15,869 bases of DNA. Source: an uncultured Acholeplasmatales bacterium. GTDB taxonomy: Bacteria; Bacillota_I; Bacilli_A; ML615J-28; CAG-698. The translations under genes and the position numbers were made by a program. This document shows, one piece after another, positions 7,004-15,411 of this stretch. How positions within the stretch are numbered: the first letter of the stretch is position 1; the number at the start of each line of letters is the position of its first letter. The notes beneath the pieces were generated by a model that was not told the DNA's origin, ran no database searches, and saw only the letters and a program-made list of their open reading frames with translations. The stretch spans positions 1 through 15,869 of the forward strand of contig CALEGD010000081.1 of NCBI GenBank assembly GCA_937877075.1, read 5' to 3'.

Positions 7004-7521
7004 AGAACTTCCTTAACTTGATTAAGAGTGATATTAAAGAGATTGAGGCGCCTTGCAAGTTGCTTGCCGTTTACATACCCAATATTCAAACTATCACAGA
7101 GTTTCTTTCGTCTTTCTCTGCTCTCCTTCTCGCCTATAAGTCCTAGGTCATAAAGATCTTGAATCGTGAGGTTCTCATGAAAGTCAGCTTTAGTCGTATT
7201 ATCGAGAACCTTTTTCAAGACTTCTAAGTTCACATGTTCAACTCCGACTTTTTTTCCATTTTTGCTTATCGCATCTTTTAGATGTACAAAAGCATGACTT
7301 ACATCAGGACAAAAATTCGTTATTATTTTTCTTATTCTTTCGCCAGGATAATCGGGATCTAAAAGGAGGATTATCTCGTGGCTTTTACTTATTTTTTTTA
7401 CCTGTTCCAGAAACACTTGACTGACGGCACTACCGTTTGTAATCAGAACCGGCAACTCGGGATAAATCTGTTTTATTCTAGCATAGTCGTGTTTTCCCTC
7501 AACAATCACAACTTTTTTCAT
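7000..7521 (-). CDS. rnmV: Ribonuclease M5 (5S rRNA maturation)
   Basis: RNase M5 trims both ends of precursor 5S rRNA. The Toprim domain is clear: VVIVEGKHD with Glu8 (4-12), TNGSAV, and LLLDPDYPGERIRKI with Asp55 and Asp57 holding the metals. The C-terminal half (about 95-173) carries the family's helical RNA/protein-binding region ending QLARRLNLFNITLNQVKEVL. The start is placed at the fourth possible codon, giving MKKVVIVEG (173 residues). An ATG three codons earlier (7528-7530) abuts the AAAGAGGA site (7531-7538) directly, whereas the ATG ending at 7521 has 9-nt spacing. First gene of the housekeeping operon, overlapping rsmA by 4 nt; its stop is TGA. Confidence 0.95.
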   Translation of the reverse strand: MKKVVIVEGKHDYARIKQIYPELPVLITNGSAVSQVFLEQVKKISKSHEIILLLDPDYPGERIRKIITNFCPDVSHAFVHLKDAISKNGKKVGVEHVNLEVLKKVLDNTTKADFHENLTIQDLYDLGLIGEKESRERRKKLCDSLNIGYVNGKQLARRLNLFNITLNQVKEVL

Positions 7522-7544
7522 CAAAATCATTCCTCTTTACTCAT

Positions 7545-7553
7545 ATTATAACA
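7545..7553 (-). promoter_or_regulatory. Extended -10 promoter of the rnmV operon
   Basis: The minus strand reads TGT followed by TATAAT (7545-7550), an extended -10 element; no good -35 hexamer lies 16-18 bp upstream. Transcription would start near 7538, at the first base of the AAAGAGGA ribosome-binding site, leaving a 5' leader of only about 17 nt. This favours the start codon at 7521. Confidence 0.55.
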
Positions 7554-7616
7554 CATTAAAACAAAGAAATGAATACCTTTTCAAAGATATAATTTTTTCT
7601 CAAAAAGAATTTTACC

Positions 7617-7648
7617 AAAAAAAGGGAGAATTTCCACTTATTCTCTCC
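7617..7648 (-). terminator. Rho-independent terminator after the aldo/keto reductase
   Basis: Minus-strand RNA starting right after the stop codon pairs GAGAAT with ATTCTC, extended past one mismatch by G-C pairing with the CCC of ATTCTCCC, and is followed by seven U residues (7617-7623). It separates the reductase from the rnmV promoter. Confidence 0.8.
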
Positions 7649-8779
7649 TTAAAAGTTCAAAAACTTCAATTCTCCGGCTATCTTTTTTAGTTCTTCCGGA
7701 ATGTTGATATTTTGAGGGCAATCTTCTAAACATTTCCCACATTCTATACATTCATTAGGAAGGGCAAAGTTTTGTTTGAGGTTTTTAAAATTCCATTTTG
7801 AATCATCTTCGTTTTCAAACATTCGATAATTATTAAGAAGACTAAAATAACCAGGGATATTGATATTTGTAGTACAGGGAAGGCAATACTTGCAATTTGT
7901 ACAGCCGACGGCTTTTATCTCCTGAAGTGCAGATTTAACTTTTAACACAACTTCTTGTTCACCTTTATCCAAAGGTTTGAAATTTGTAAAGGTTTCAATA
8001 TTATCCACCATTTGGTCAATTTCATTCATGCCGCTTAAAATCACTTTAACTCCCGGAAGACTGCCGACCCATCTTAAAGCCCAAGAAGCAATTGATGCAT
8101 CGCTATGATCTTTGAAGATCTTTTCGATATTCTTATTAAATCCAGCAAGTTTTCCTCCTTTAATTGGTTCCATAATTACTACCGGAATCTTCCTTTTTTC
8201 CAAATCATAATAACCTTTTATTCCTTGTTGAAATTCTGTGTCTAGATAATTAAGCTGAATCTGACAAAAATCCCAGTTATAAGAGTCAAGCATTTCTCTA
8301 AATGCCTCATAATCGCCATGAAAAGAAAAACCTATGTATTTAATCTTCCCTTCATTTTTCCATTTATCAATCAAATCAAAAACTTTCCACTCTTTTGCAA
8401 CCTGCAACCTTTCTTTATTCATTGCATGCAAGAGATACATATCTATGTAATCCGTTTGAAGGATTTCTAGTTGTTTGTCAATTATATTTACAATTTCTTC
8501 CCGTTTCTCAAACAAACGCAAAGTAAGTTTTGTTGCAAGATAAAAGGATTCACGTGGATATCTTTTTAAAGCCTTCCCGACAAATGCTTCATTCTTTCCA
8601 TCGGTATAAGGCATAGCTGTATCAAAGTAATTAATACCGTTCTGATAAGCATGATCAAATAAAGCAAAACCTTTTTCTTCATCAATCTCGCCATTAACGG
8701 TTTTTAATCTCATTGCCCCAAAACCAAGCATTGATGTTTTAATATCCTTATCATACCATTTCTTGTATTCCAAAACCAT
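7649..8779 (-). CDS. Aldo/keto reductase with C-terminal bis-[4Fe-4S] ferredoxin module
   Basis: The N-terminal TIM barrel (about 1-280) belongs to the aldo/keto reductases, which reduce carbonyl compounds with NAD(P)H. The catalytic tetrad is visible: Asp53 in FDTAMPY, Tyr58, Lys84 in LATK and His118 in MYLLHA. Barrel landmarks include LGFGAMRL (18-25), GFSFHG (150-155) and MEPIKGGKLA (203-212). The C-terminus has two cysteine clusters, Cys293/296/299/302 and Cys344/347/350/354, each followed by NINIP, as in the predicted ferredoxin-bearing aldo/keto reductases of anaerobes. Substrate unknown. An in-frame GTG (8780-8782) lies inside the ribosome-binding GAGGTG, so ATG at 8779 is used; TTG at 8773 is possible and better spaced. 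It has its own promoter and terminator and no evident link to its neighbours. Confidence 0.93.
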   Translation of the reverse strand: MVLEYKKWYDKDIKTSMLGFGAMRLKTVNGEIDEEKGFALFDHAYQNGINYFDTAMPYTDGKNEAFVGKALKRYPRESFYLATKLTLRLFEKREEIVNIIDKQLEILQTDYIDMYLLHAMNKERLQVAKEWKVFDLIDKWKNEGKIKYIGFSFHGDYEAFREMLDSYNWDFCQIQLNYLDTEFQQGIKGYYDLEKRKIPVVIMEPIKGGKLAGFNKNIEKIFKDHSDASIASWALRWVGSLPGVKVILSGMNEIDQMVDNIETFTNFKPLDKGEQEVVLKVKSALQEIKAVGCTNCKYCLPCTTNINIPGYFSLLNNYRMFENEDDSKWNFKNLKQNFALPNECIECGKCLEDCPQNINIPEELKKIAGELKFLNF

Positions 8780-8794
8780 CACCTCTTGTATAAA

Positions 8795-8823
8795 ATTTTA
8801 TCATAAAAATCGCTATATAACAA
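8795..8823 (-). promoter_or_regulatory. Sigma-A promoter of the aldo/keto reductase
   Basis: On the minus strand TTGTTA (8818-8823), 17 bp, TAAAAT (8795-8800), with TGA just before the -10 giving an extended -10 TGn motif. It lies between the upstream terminator and the gene, with a short leader of about 10 nt. Confidence 0.65.
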
Positions 8824-8824
8824 G

Positions 8825-8855
8825 AAAAAAGGTCATAGAGTAACCTACGACCTTT
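8825..8855 (-). terminator. Strong rho-independent terminator ending the nuclease/transporter operon
   Basis: Minus-strand RNA forms an 11-bp stem (8845-8855 with 8828-8838, one G-U pair) around a 6-nt loop, then a U-rich tail. It lies 8 nt after the TGA stop of the large lipoprotein, which is followed at once by an in-frame TAA. Confidence 0.92.
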
Positions 8856-8863
8856 ATGTTTTA

Positions 8864-11617
8864 TCATTCAGAAATTGTGATATGAGCTTTAAGATTATCT
8901 ATAACGCATCTTGCGTCATTAGCATTCTCTTTTCCGCCTTCTGCATAAAATCTAAACACAGATCCAGAAAATCCATCAACTGAAATATTGATAATAGTTG
9001 TTTCTCCGGCAATTTCTGTCTTCAAATCTTTTATAGTTGTCCATACATCATCAACTTTGACTTGTAATTCGATTTTAGTAAATAACGCTTCAGCCTTATT
9101 ATTCCAAAAGTAGCAATCAAATGACATTGATGTAATCACATCAGTTCCAAAGCTAAATTCAGCCCATGAAATTCCATCATTATCGCCAAGTCTTGGGCCA
9201 AGAACCATTCCCTTAGTAGCGCCAGGAACTGAAGTTGTAGTATTATAAGCAACCCTATGAGAACTAAATGTTACGTTTTTATTATCTACAAGATTTCTAA
9301 AGTCAGTATTTACATCATTATAACTTGTTGCTCCTCCATCAAAGTCAAACTCATATTTTAATGATGGATCTGAAACAACAACAACTTCAGCTGTCAGATT
9401 AAATACAAATTCTTTAAAATGAGTTTCACTAAATGTAGCTTTAACTTTTAATTCAACAATAGTTTCTACTTCTGGTTCGGCATATTTTCCGTCATTACCC
9501 AAAACTTCAGTATTGTTTGATGTAAATTCATAAGTCACGTCTCCAAGTATATATTTATAAGCAGTTTTTGAGAAGAAACTTAAATCACCAACAAGAAGAT
9601 TATCTTTCGGTAAAATTGCTTTGATTTCATTTTCTGCAATTGCTTCTTGGTCAGTTTCGGACAAAGTAACCTCTAAATCACCATCTCTTCCCATAAATCC
9701 TAAATTCCAAACACCCGCGCTTGGATTGCATTCATAGGCTACTGCAGTAATTTTAACTTGTTTACCAATAAGAGTTTTAAGTGCATTTACTTCCATAGAA
9801 CTGTGATAGATTCTTACTTTGTTTGCACCCGCATCTAATGATTCCGCTAAATATAGATCTTGGAAACTGCCACTTTGAACAAGAATAAAATATCCTTCGA
9901 TTGTAAAGACTTTTCCGAAAAGTTTTTCTTTCAAAACTTCTGTTACAAGATTGGTTTCTGTAATTGTTTGATCGAAATCAGAAATTTGTGCCGCAACAGC
10001 AACAAAAGGAGATTCATGTTTCTGATCATCAAGTTTTTCAATCTCAGCTACACCGTCGCCAGCGAACTGTCTGTTATAACGAGTTGTACCGTTATAAATG
10101 CTTCCGGCTGCGGTAACACTAACTTTATCTCCGATTTCTACACCATGGTCAGTGAGCTTGACACGTACATAAATCACTCCGGTTTCATCAGCCAAATAGA
10201 AATATCCACCACTATCACGGCCGATAATTACACCTTCAACAACAACATAATCAGCATCTTTATTATCAATAGCTTCAAGCAATTCAGCAACTGTCATTTC
10301 AGTAGCTTCTTTTGGAGCTTCAGGAACTTTAACTAAAACTTTAAAAGTAAAGTCTTTTACTTCTGCACCTAAAGTAACCGAAGCTACTAGTTCAACTTCA
10401 GTATCCTCTGTCGGAGCAGTAAGTTTGCCGTCATTACCAATAACAGCAGTATTCTTAGACTCCCAAGAAACAGTTGAGTCAAATAATGAATCAGTAGGTA
10501 ATGCCAGGTCATTAACCACTTCTTTACCTTTAAATAGAGTTTCTAATTTAATTCCTACTAGATTCAATTTGTCTTCAGCGGTATATACAGGAGCATCAAT
10601 TTCTTCGACTGAGCCACCATAACCCAATATTCTCCAGACCTTATCTGTTGAGTGAAAACTTAAAGTTATAGCAGTTAATTTTACATATTTGTCTACATTA
10701 GCTTCAACAGCATCCACAAATTCTTTTTCGGAATCATGATAAATCATGACTTTCTCACCGGTAAGTTCATCAGTGATTTCTAAGTTTTCATAATTTCCGT
10801 ATTGACCCTTTGTTACTTTTCCGGAAAGATTAACTATTTTTCCATAAGCATCATAATTTGTTACAGGTTGCCAAGATACTTCTGGAACATATGCATCTAC
10901 AGCTAAACTCTGATAATCAAATCCTGTATCCGGAGCTTTAGTAATTACTTCAACCCTGTATCCTCTGTCAATTTCCGGTTGACCGAAAGCAACAATCTTA
11001 GTTCCTTCAACAGATACTACCGCACCCGGAAGAACATTTGGATTTGTCGGTTTAGTATAAACATAAATTGTTCCTGTTTCGTCAGCAACATAGAAACCGT
11101 TGCCATGAACAAAAAGAACTGTTCCGGTAAAGCCAACTACTGCATTGTTTTCCTGTGCTAAAACTTCTGAGATTGGCATATTCAAAACCTTTGGTGCACG
11201 AACAATCCATAAATCCCATTCTCTGAATGAAGATTTATCACCGATTCTAACAGTAGCTCTAAGAGTTGCTTGTCCCCATTCGTTGATTTGATTGCCTTCT
11301 TCGTCTTCTTCATAAGGTTCTGGTGTAATAATTACACGGGGAACGTCTCCAGTATCATCAATAGTTGCAGTTTCGCCTTTAACATTCACAACTGACCATT
11401 CTATTGTTAAACCATGTTTACCAGTTTTTGCAATTAAATCAAAAGATTGATTTAAACTATTTGTATCACCTAAAGCGATTGATCCGAGCGCTTCACTAAT
11501 TTGCTTTTCCGGATCGAGCGTCCCCTCATCATCCTTACATGCCACTAAACCAAAGGAAGCAAATAAGGCTAAAATTAAGACAAAGATTCTTTTCACATTA
11601 TTTTTTAATAATGTCAT
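8864..11617 (-). CDS. Large surface lipoprotein of repeated Ig-like and OB-fold-like domains, probable nucleic-acid binder
   Basis: A lipoprotein signal (hydrophobic 10-24, lipobox LVAC, Cys27) would anchor this 917-residue protein outside the membrane. I read the architecture as an Ig-like beta domain (about 36-142), two OB-fold-like domains (146-225 and 245-340), a second Ig-like domain (345-431), two more OB-like domains (438-528 and 540-650), a third Ig-like domain (652-747) and a C-terminal beta-sandwich (752-917). The repeats are visible: FYVADETGTIYV (175-186) matches FYLADETGVIYV (473-484); KVMIYH (289-294) matches KVRIYH (600-605); NTAVIGNDGK (389-398) matches NTEVLGNDGK (702-711). 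Similar Ig/OB modules occur in secreted YhcR-type nucleases, but no nuclease motif is visible here. It is co-transcribed with the thermonuclease lipoprotein 33 nt upstream and has an AAGGAGAGG site. Binding of DNA or RNA is inference; carbohydrate binding by the C-terminal sandwich is possible. Confidence 0.85.
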   Translation of the reverse strand: MTLLKNNVKRIFVLILALFASFGLVACKDDEGTLDPEKQISEALGSIALGDTNSLNQSFDLIAKTGKHGLTIEWSVVNVKGETATIDDTGDVPRVIITPEPYEEDEEGNQINEWGQATLRATVRIGDKSSFREWDLWIVRAPKVLNMPISEVLAQENNAVVGFTGTVLFVHGNGFYVADETGTIYVYTKPTNPNVLPGAVVSVEGTKIVAFGQPEIDRGYRVEVITKAPDTGFDYQSLAVDAYVPEVSWQPVTNYDAYGKIVNLSGKVTKGQYGNYENLEITDELTGEKVMIYHDSEKEFVDAVEANVDKYVKLTAITLSFHSTDKVWRILGYGGSVEEIDAPVYTAEDKLNLVGIKLETLFKGKEVVNDLALPTDSLFDSTVSWESKNTAVIGNDGKLTAPTEDTEVELVASVTLGAEVKDFTFKVLVKVPEAPKEATEMTVAELLEAIDNKDADYVVVEGVIIGRDSGGYFYLADETGVIYVRVKLTDHGVEIGDKVSVTAAGSIYNGTTRYNRQFAGDGVAEIEKLDDQKHESPFVAVAAQISDFDQTITETNLVTEVLKEKLFGKVFTIEGYFILVQSGSFQDLYLAESLDAGANKVRIYHSSMEVNALKTLIGKQVKITAVAYECNPSAGVWNLGFMGRDGDLEVTLSETDQEAIAENEIKAILPKDNLLVGDLSFFSKTAYKYILGDVTYEFTSNNTEVLGNDGKYAEPEVETIVELKVKATFSETHFKEFVFNLTAEVVVVSDPSLKYEFDFDGGATSYNDVNTDFRNLVDNKNVTFSSHRVAYNTTTSVPGATKGMVLGPRLGDNDGISWAEFSFGTDVITSMSFDCYFWNNKAEALFTKIELQVKVDDVWTTIKDLKTEIAGETTIINISVDGFSGSVFRFYAEGGKENANDARCVIDNLKAHITISE

Positions 11618-11650
11618 TAAATTTTACCTCTCCTTACATAATATTTGTAT

Positions 11651-12928
11651 TCAATTCTTAAGTGTGAAATCGTAGAGTCCTACTCCTGTCAGATTTCCAA
11701 GTTTAATTTGGTAGATAACTTTTCCCTCATTATAGAAATCAACAAATCTGCTAATACCGCCGATTACTTGATAGGTCTTACCTATTACAGGATATGAGTA
11801 GGCCAATTTCGGATTTGTATCCGCGTCTATACGCACTTGTGTTTCCGCACCGTTTTTCAGAGTACCAAAGATTGTATATGCTCTGGTTTCTTCGTTCTGA
11901 TTCCCGATGCCGGTGACTGTGAATTCACTTATTTTTACAACTGAACCTTCGTAGTCCTTAAGAGAGGATGCATCTTCCGGCAATTCTTTAATTTCTACTT
12001 CGGTCCCTTCTTCGACTTTCCTTAAATTACGGGCATTAACCAATTGAAATCCGTAAGTTTCGCTGTCTGAAGCTTGACATTCAAAAGAGATGACATCTCC
12101 TATTTTATACTTACCAAGGGCGCTTATAAAAGAATGATACAGGAAAATTCCTGCTTTTATTGACTTACCATCAATAACGGTCTCCTCAGTGTCTTCAATA
12201 AAAAGACTATTACCTACAGACCTTACCACCCGAGCAGTAATTTTTAAGTTTGTCCCGGTTGAATAACTAGACAAATTATACCTTAACTCTGCAATCGTAA
12301 TATTACTGACTCCGCCTGTATAATCAAAATCAGGATCAAGTTCTCCAAAAACACGGAGTTTCTTCGGATAAACTTCTACATAGGCTTTTCTAAATGTTTC
12401 CCCATATTTCAGATTATCTTCCAAACCGGTAAAGAAAGAATAACATTGTTCTATTAATTCTAAATTCAGATTTCGGAAATTAGCATTTTTGCTTGGACGA
12501 TACCAGATATAAGCGAGATAACGACTACCGGTTGCATCGATTTCCGGCGCTTGACCGAGGACTTCAGATTCAATAACAATTTCCGCCGCATTCTCTAATT
12601 TAGACTTTGTAAATGCGCTGGCTTGATTTCCCCAGGGTGCAATTTGACCTGTTGATTCAGGAGTATTAACACCAAGGAAACGAATTTTAAGGTTTTTATT
12701 ATCCGCATCAAGAAAGTGAGCAGTATCACCGTCCACAGCTTGAAAAAGAGTTACAATTTCAATACCGTCCGTCATAAATTTTTTGTTTTCATACTCTGAT
12801 TCTAACTGTAATTGATCGGTATATTTTGTGGAGAAGCTGTTTTCGTCTCCTCCACATGCTACCAAAGCAAAAGCTAAAATAAGAGAAAGAAAACTGTATA
12901 AAAGTCTTTTTAATTTAATCTTTATCAT
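11651..12928 (-). CDS. Surface thermonuclease (SNase-family) lipoprotein with OB-like C-terminal region
   Basis: A lipobox (ALVAC, Cys25) after a hydrophobic signal places this 425-residue protein on the outer membrane face. Residues about 52-205 form a staphylococcal-nuclease domain that would cut DNA and RNA with Ca2+: VDGDT (65-69) with Asp68, IRFLGVNTPE (82-91) with Arg83 and Glu91, and SRYLAYIWY (135-143) with Arg136. Asp40 of the classic enzyme is Asn88 here, as in many relatives. Residues 206-425 contain beta-rich segments that look like two OB folds (about 208-305 and 310-417), suggesting a substrate-holding platform as in B. subtilis YhcR. It lies between the solute-binding lipoprotein (9 nt upstream) and the large Ig/OB lipoprotein. 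Its ribosome-binding site is weak: AAAGAG about 15 nt from the ATG. Confidence 0.92.
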   Translation of the reverse strand: MIKIKLKRLLYSFLSLILAFALVACGGDENSFSTKYTDQLQLESEYENKKFMTDGIEIVTLFQAVDGDTAHFLDADNKNLKIRFLGVNTPESTGQIAPWGNQASAFTKSKLENAAEIVIESEVLGQAPEIDATGSRYLAYIWYRPSKNANFRNLNLELIEQCYSFFTGLEDNLKYGETFRKAYVEVYPKKLRVFGELDPDFDYTGGVSNITIAELRYNLSSYSTGTNLKITARVVRSVGNSLFIEDTEETVIDGKSIKAGIFLYHSFISALGKYKIGDVISFECQASDSETYGFQLVNARNLRKVEEGTEVEIKELPEDASSLKDYEGSVVKISEFTVTGIGNQNEETRAYTIFGTLKNGAETQVRIDADTNPKLAYSYPVIGKTYQVIGGISRFVDFYNEGKVIYQIKLGNLTGVGLYDFTLKN

Positions 12929-12937
12929 TTTTATTTA

Positions 12938-14392
12938 TTATCTCTTTAGATAAGAATACAATGTATCGTCTGCCTCGTTAAATCTTTCAGTAACATCCTC
13001 GCCGTTGACGATAACATCATCAAAGATACTTCCTACTTCTTGACGTATTCTTGAAGAGCCGATAAAAGCTGGGTCAACAAAATAGGAGTATGTAGTAATA
13101 TAGAAATTTTGAGCAACACTTGCAGCTAAAGAATAAGCTGCTTTTTCATCTGAAGGATTAGTCAGATATTCTTGGTAAGCATCGGAGACAAAAGCAGACT
13201 TTCTAACCGGGAAGTATCCGCCTGTTTCCATTGCAAATGCAGCTGTATTTTCAGGAGTAAGTAAGAACTTAAGGAATTTCCATGCAGCTAACTTTTCTTC
13301 TTCTGTTTTATTAACATCTAACATTGCGATGTTAGTTCCTTGTTGGATGACATATTTTTTATCTTCCGTTTTATAAGGAATCGGAGCAACTCCAAGATCA
13401 TAATCATAATCGCCTGATTCATTATACCGAACACCGGCTGTAGAACCAACTGTCATTAAACACTGAATTGCTTTCAAAGCATCACTACAGTAGTTGGCAC
13501 CGAAGTTTGCAGCTAGATTGAAGTAGCCATCAGTATGCATCTTTTTAACATCAGTCATCATTTGTCTAGCTTCTGTATTATTAAAGACAGCATAACCTTT
13601 CGCAACACTATCTCTCTCGGTGTATTTTCCGCCCCATTGGCGAGTTAAAGTAATGAATCCGTTACCGCTGGAGTCGTATCCAAACGGAGCAAATTTTTTA
13701 GCTTTGAGATAATCGGAAACAATAAGATATTCTGTTTCATCTTTATCTGTTGTATCCGGGTTGTCTGCGGTAATAACCCAATGAGTATCAAGTTTTCCTT
13801 TTCCGACAAGATCAATAATTTCCTGCGATACTGCTGCAAGTTCATCCCATGTCACGGGAACTTTATCTTCCCAACCTTCTCCAAAGAGAACTTCAAAAGC
13901 AGTTTTGTTGTAAATTAAAACTTCACTAGACTTATTGAAGGGAAGTCCGAAGAGATCATTAGGTTTAGAACTACTAAATCCTCTATTCTCTTGTAGATAA
14001 GAATCAATAAAATCATTTAACTCGGCAGTTGAAAATCCATGTTCCGGATCATCAATAAATGTCTGCAGATTAACCAAAGCTCCTCCGCCATAATATTCCG
14101 CAAAATGATCAGGATAACCAATTACCAGACTGGGAGCTGTTTTACTTCCGGTATTGATTTCCATAATTGCTTGCGTGCGAAGAGTATCATAGTTACCTTC
14201 AATAGTAATAATCTCAACATTGATGTCGGGATTTACTTCTTCGAACTTTTCTTCGAATTTCAGATTCTTAACTGCAGTTGAAATCTGTCCAGAAATAATT
14301 GCGAATCTAACCACTGTCCTGTCATCCTTTTTACAACTGACAAGCGTAAAAGTGAACAATAATGCCACTAGCAACAAAATGAATTTTTTCAC
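12938..14392 (-). CDS. ABC transporter solute-binding lipoprotein (UgpB/MalE-like family 1)
   Basis: The extracytoplasmic receptor of the transporter. A lipoprotein signal with lipobox LVSC (Cys20) is followed by a typical family-1 fold: VRFAIIS (27-33), FEEKFEEVNPDINVEIITIEGNYDTLRTQA near 46-75, FGLPFNKSSEVLIYNKTAFE (148-167), VPVTWDELAAVSQEI (179-193), and a late EEEKLAAWKFLKFLLTPENTAAFAMETGGYFPVRKSA block around 362-400. The 484-residue length is on the long side. These features are shared by receptors for oligosaccharides, glycerol-3-phosphate and other organic solutes, so the ligand cannot be read off. The flanking nuclease genes suggest a nucleic-acid breakdown product. The start is GTG, with AAAGGA about 6 nt upstream; no ATG is better placed. 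It follows the MalG-type permease by 44 nt. Confidence 0.94.
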   Translation of the reverse strand: MKKFILLLVALLFTFTLVSCKKDDRTVVRFAIISGQISTAVKNLKFEEKFEEVNPDINVEIITIEGNYDTLRTQAIMEINTGSKTAPSLVIGYPDHFAEYYGGGALVNLQTFIDDPEHGFSTAELNDFIDSYLQENRGFSSSKPNDLFGLPFNKSSEVLIYNKTAFEVLFGEGWEDKVPVTWDELAAVSQEIIDLVGKGKLDTHWVITADNPDTTDKDETEYLIVSDYLKAKKFAPFGYDSSGNGFITLTRQWGGKYTERDSVAKGYAVFNNTEARQMMTDVKKMHTDGYFNLAANFGANYCSDALKAIQCLMTVGSTAGVRYNESGDYDYDLGVAPIPYKTEDKKYVIQQGTNIAMLDVNKTEEEKLAAWKFLKFLLTPENTAAFAMETGGYFPVRKSAFVSDAYQEYLTNPSDEKAAYSLAASVAQNFYITTYSYFVDPAFIGSSRIRQEVGSIFDDVIVNGEDVTERFNEADDTLYSYLKR

Positions 14393-14436
14393 TTTAGTCC
14401 TTTCCTTTCTTTTCTTTATATGTTTTTTATATAGGA

Positions 14437-15402
14437 TTAACCTTTTATACCGCTTCTTGACACACCTCTAAGAATGTACTTCTTACAACTAAAGAAGACA
14501 ATCAATAAGGGGATGGTAACCATTGTTGAGGAAGCAAGTTGTAGGTTCAATATCGAGTTCGGCCCGGTTGTTTCCGAAGCCCCCCGAAGTCCAACCATCA
14601 AACCGTTGCTGACCAACAATTGATTTGTATAATTTGCGTTGGTAACGAAACTTGGCCAAATATAAGCATTCCATGTACCGATCATACTTAAGATGATTAT
14701 TGTCGTGATGGTAGCTTGGGCAAGAGGAATCATAACCCTCACCAGATATTTAAAATCTGAGGTTCCGTCAACCTTGGCAGCAAGATACAATTCATTCGGT
14801 ATCTGGCGGAAAGTTTGACGGAGGAAGAAGGTATAAAATACACTCGTTACAAACGGAAAAACCAATGCGAAATAATTTTCAATATGATTTGCTGACTTAA
14901 TCCAGTTGGTATACCGGCTTAAAGTCATAAAATTTGTAATAACGAAAACCTCACCAGGAATCATCATCGTCGTTAACATGATAGCGAAAATAACGTCTCT
15001 GCCTTTAAAATTCAATCGTGAAAAAGCAAAAGCAGCAAGTATCGTGGTTACAATTGTACCAAGGGTTGTAAAGAAACCGACAACGATAGTATTTAAAAAC
15101 ATCCAATGAAACGGAATCGGTTTAAAACTATAGTATTCTTGACCGTATTGATCAATGCTAATAATTCCCTTAAGTAATTTACTGTAATTTCCCCATTGCC
15201 ATTTCCCTCTCGGAAAAAAAGTAACCTGTCTTGAGATAATCTCATTAGTATCCTTAACTGAACTGAGTATCATCCAAAGGAAGGGAACAACAATGTAAAT
15301 TGACATAGCTATTATGAAGGCATAGATAAAGACTTTTCCAATTGTAGTTTTTATCTTATATTTCTTAAGTTCTTGTGGATCTAGATATAATTCTTTTTCC
15401 AT
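14437..15402 (-). CDS. ABC transporter permease, MalG/UgpE type
   Basis: One of two membrane subunits of a CUT1-type importer. The 321-residue protein has a cytoplasmic N-terminus and six hydrophobic segments at about 21-46, 103-126, 136-160, 175-195, 230-250 and 289-308. The EAA loop that docks the ATPase is clear: ELYLAAKVDGTSDFKYLVRV (204-223) followed by MIP. The end KKYILRGVSRSGIKG matches the conserved YFxxGxxxGAVKG tail of MalG-like subunits. A strong AGGAGG site (15408-15413) overlaps the TAG stop of the upstream permease, so the pair is translationally coupled. The periplasmic insertion between segments 1 and 2 (47-102) is typical of the family. No ATP-binding subunit is encoded downstream, so a shared MsmX/UgpC-like ATPase elsewhere is likely. 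Confidence 0.96.
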   Translation of the reverse strand: MEKELYLDPQELKKYKIKTTIGKVFIYAFIIAMSIYIVVPFLWMILSSVKDTNEIISRQVTFFPRGKWQWGNYSKLLKGIISIDQYGQEYYSFKPIPFHWMFLNTIVVGFFTTLGTIVTTILAAFAFSRLNFKGRDVIFAIMLTTMMIPGEVFVITNFMTLSRYTNWIKSANHIENYFALVFPFVTSVFYTFFLRQTFRQIPNELYLAAKVDGTSDFKYLVRVMIPLAQATITTIIILSMIGTWNAYIWPSFVTNANYTNQLLVSNGLMVGLRGASETTGPNSILNLQLASSTMVTIPLLIVFFSCKKYILRGVSRSGIKG

Positions 15403-15411
15403 AGTTGCCTC

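Noticed and set aside
9860..10336. Plus-strand open frame of 158 codons opposite the OB/Ig lipoprotein
   Set aside because: Low-complexity composition rich in Asn, Phe, Ser and Ile, no motif, and fully inside a well-supported gene on the other strand.
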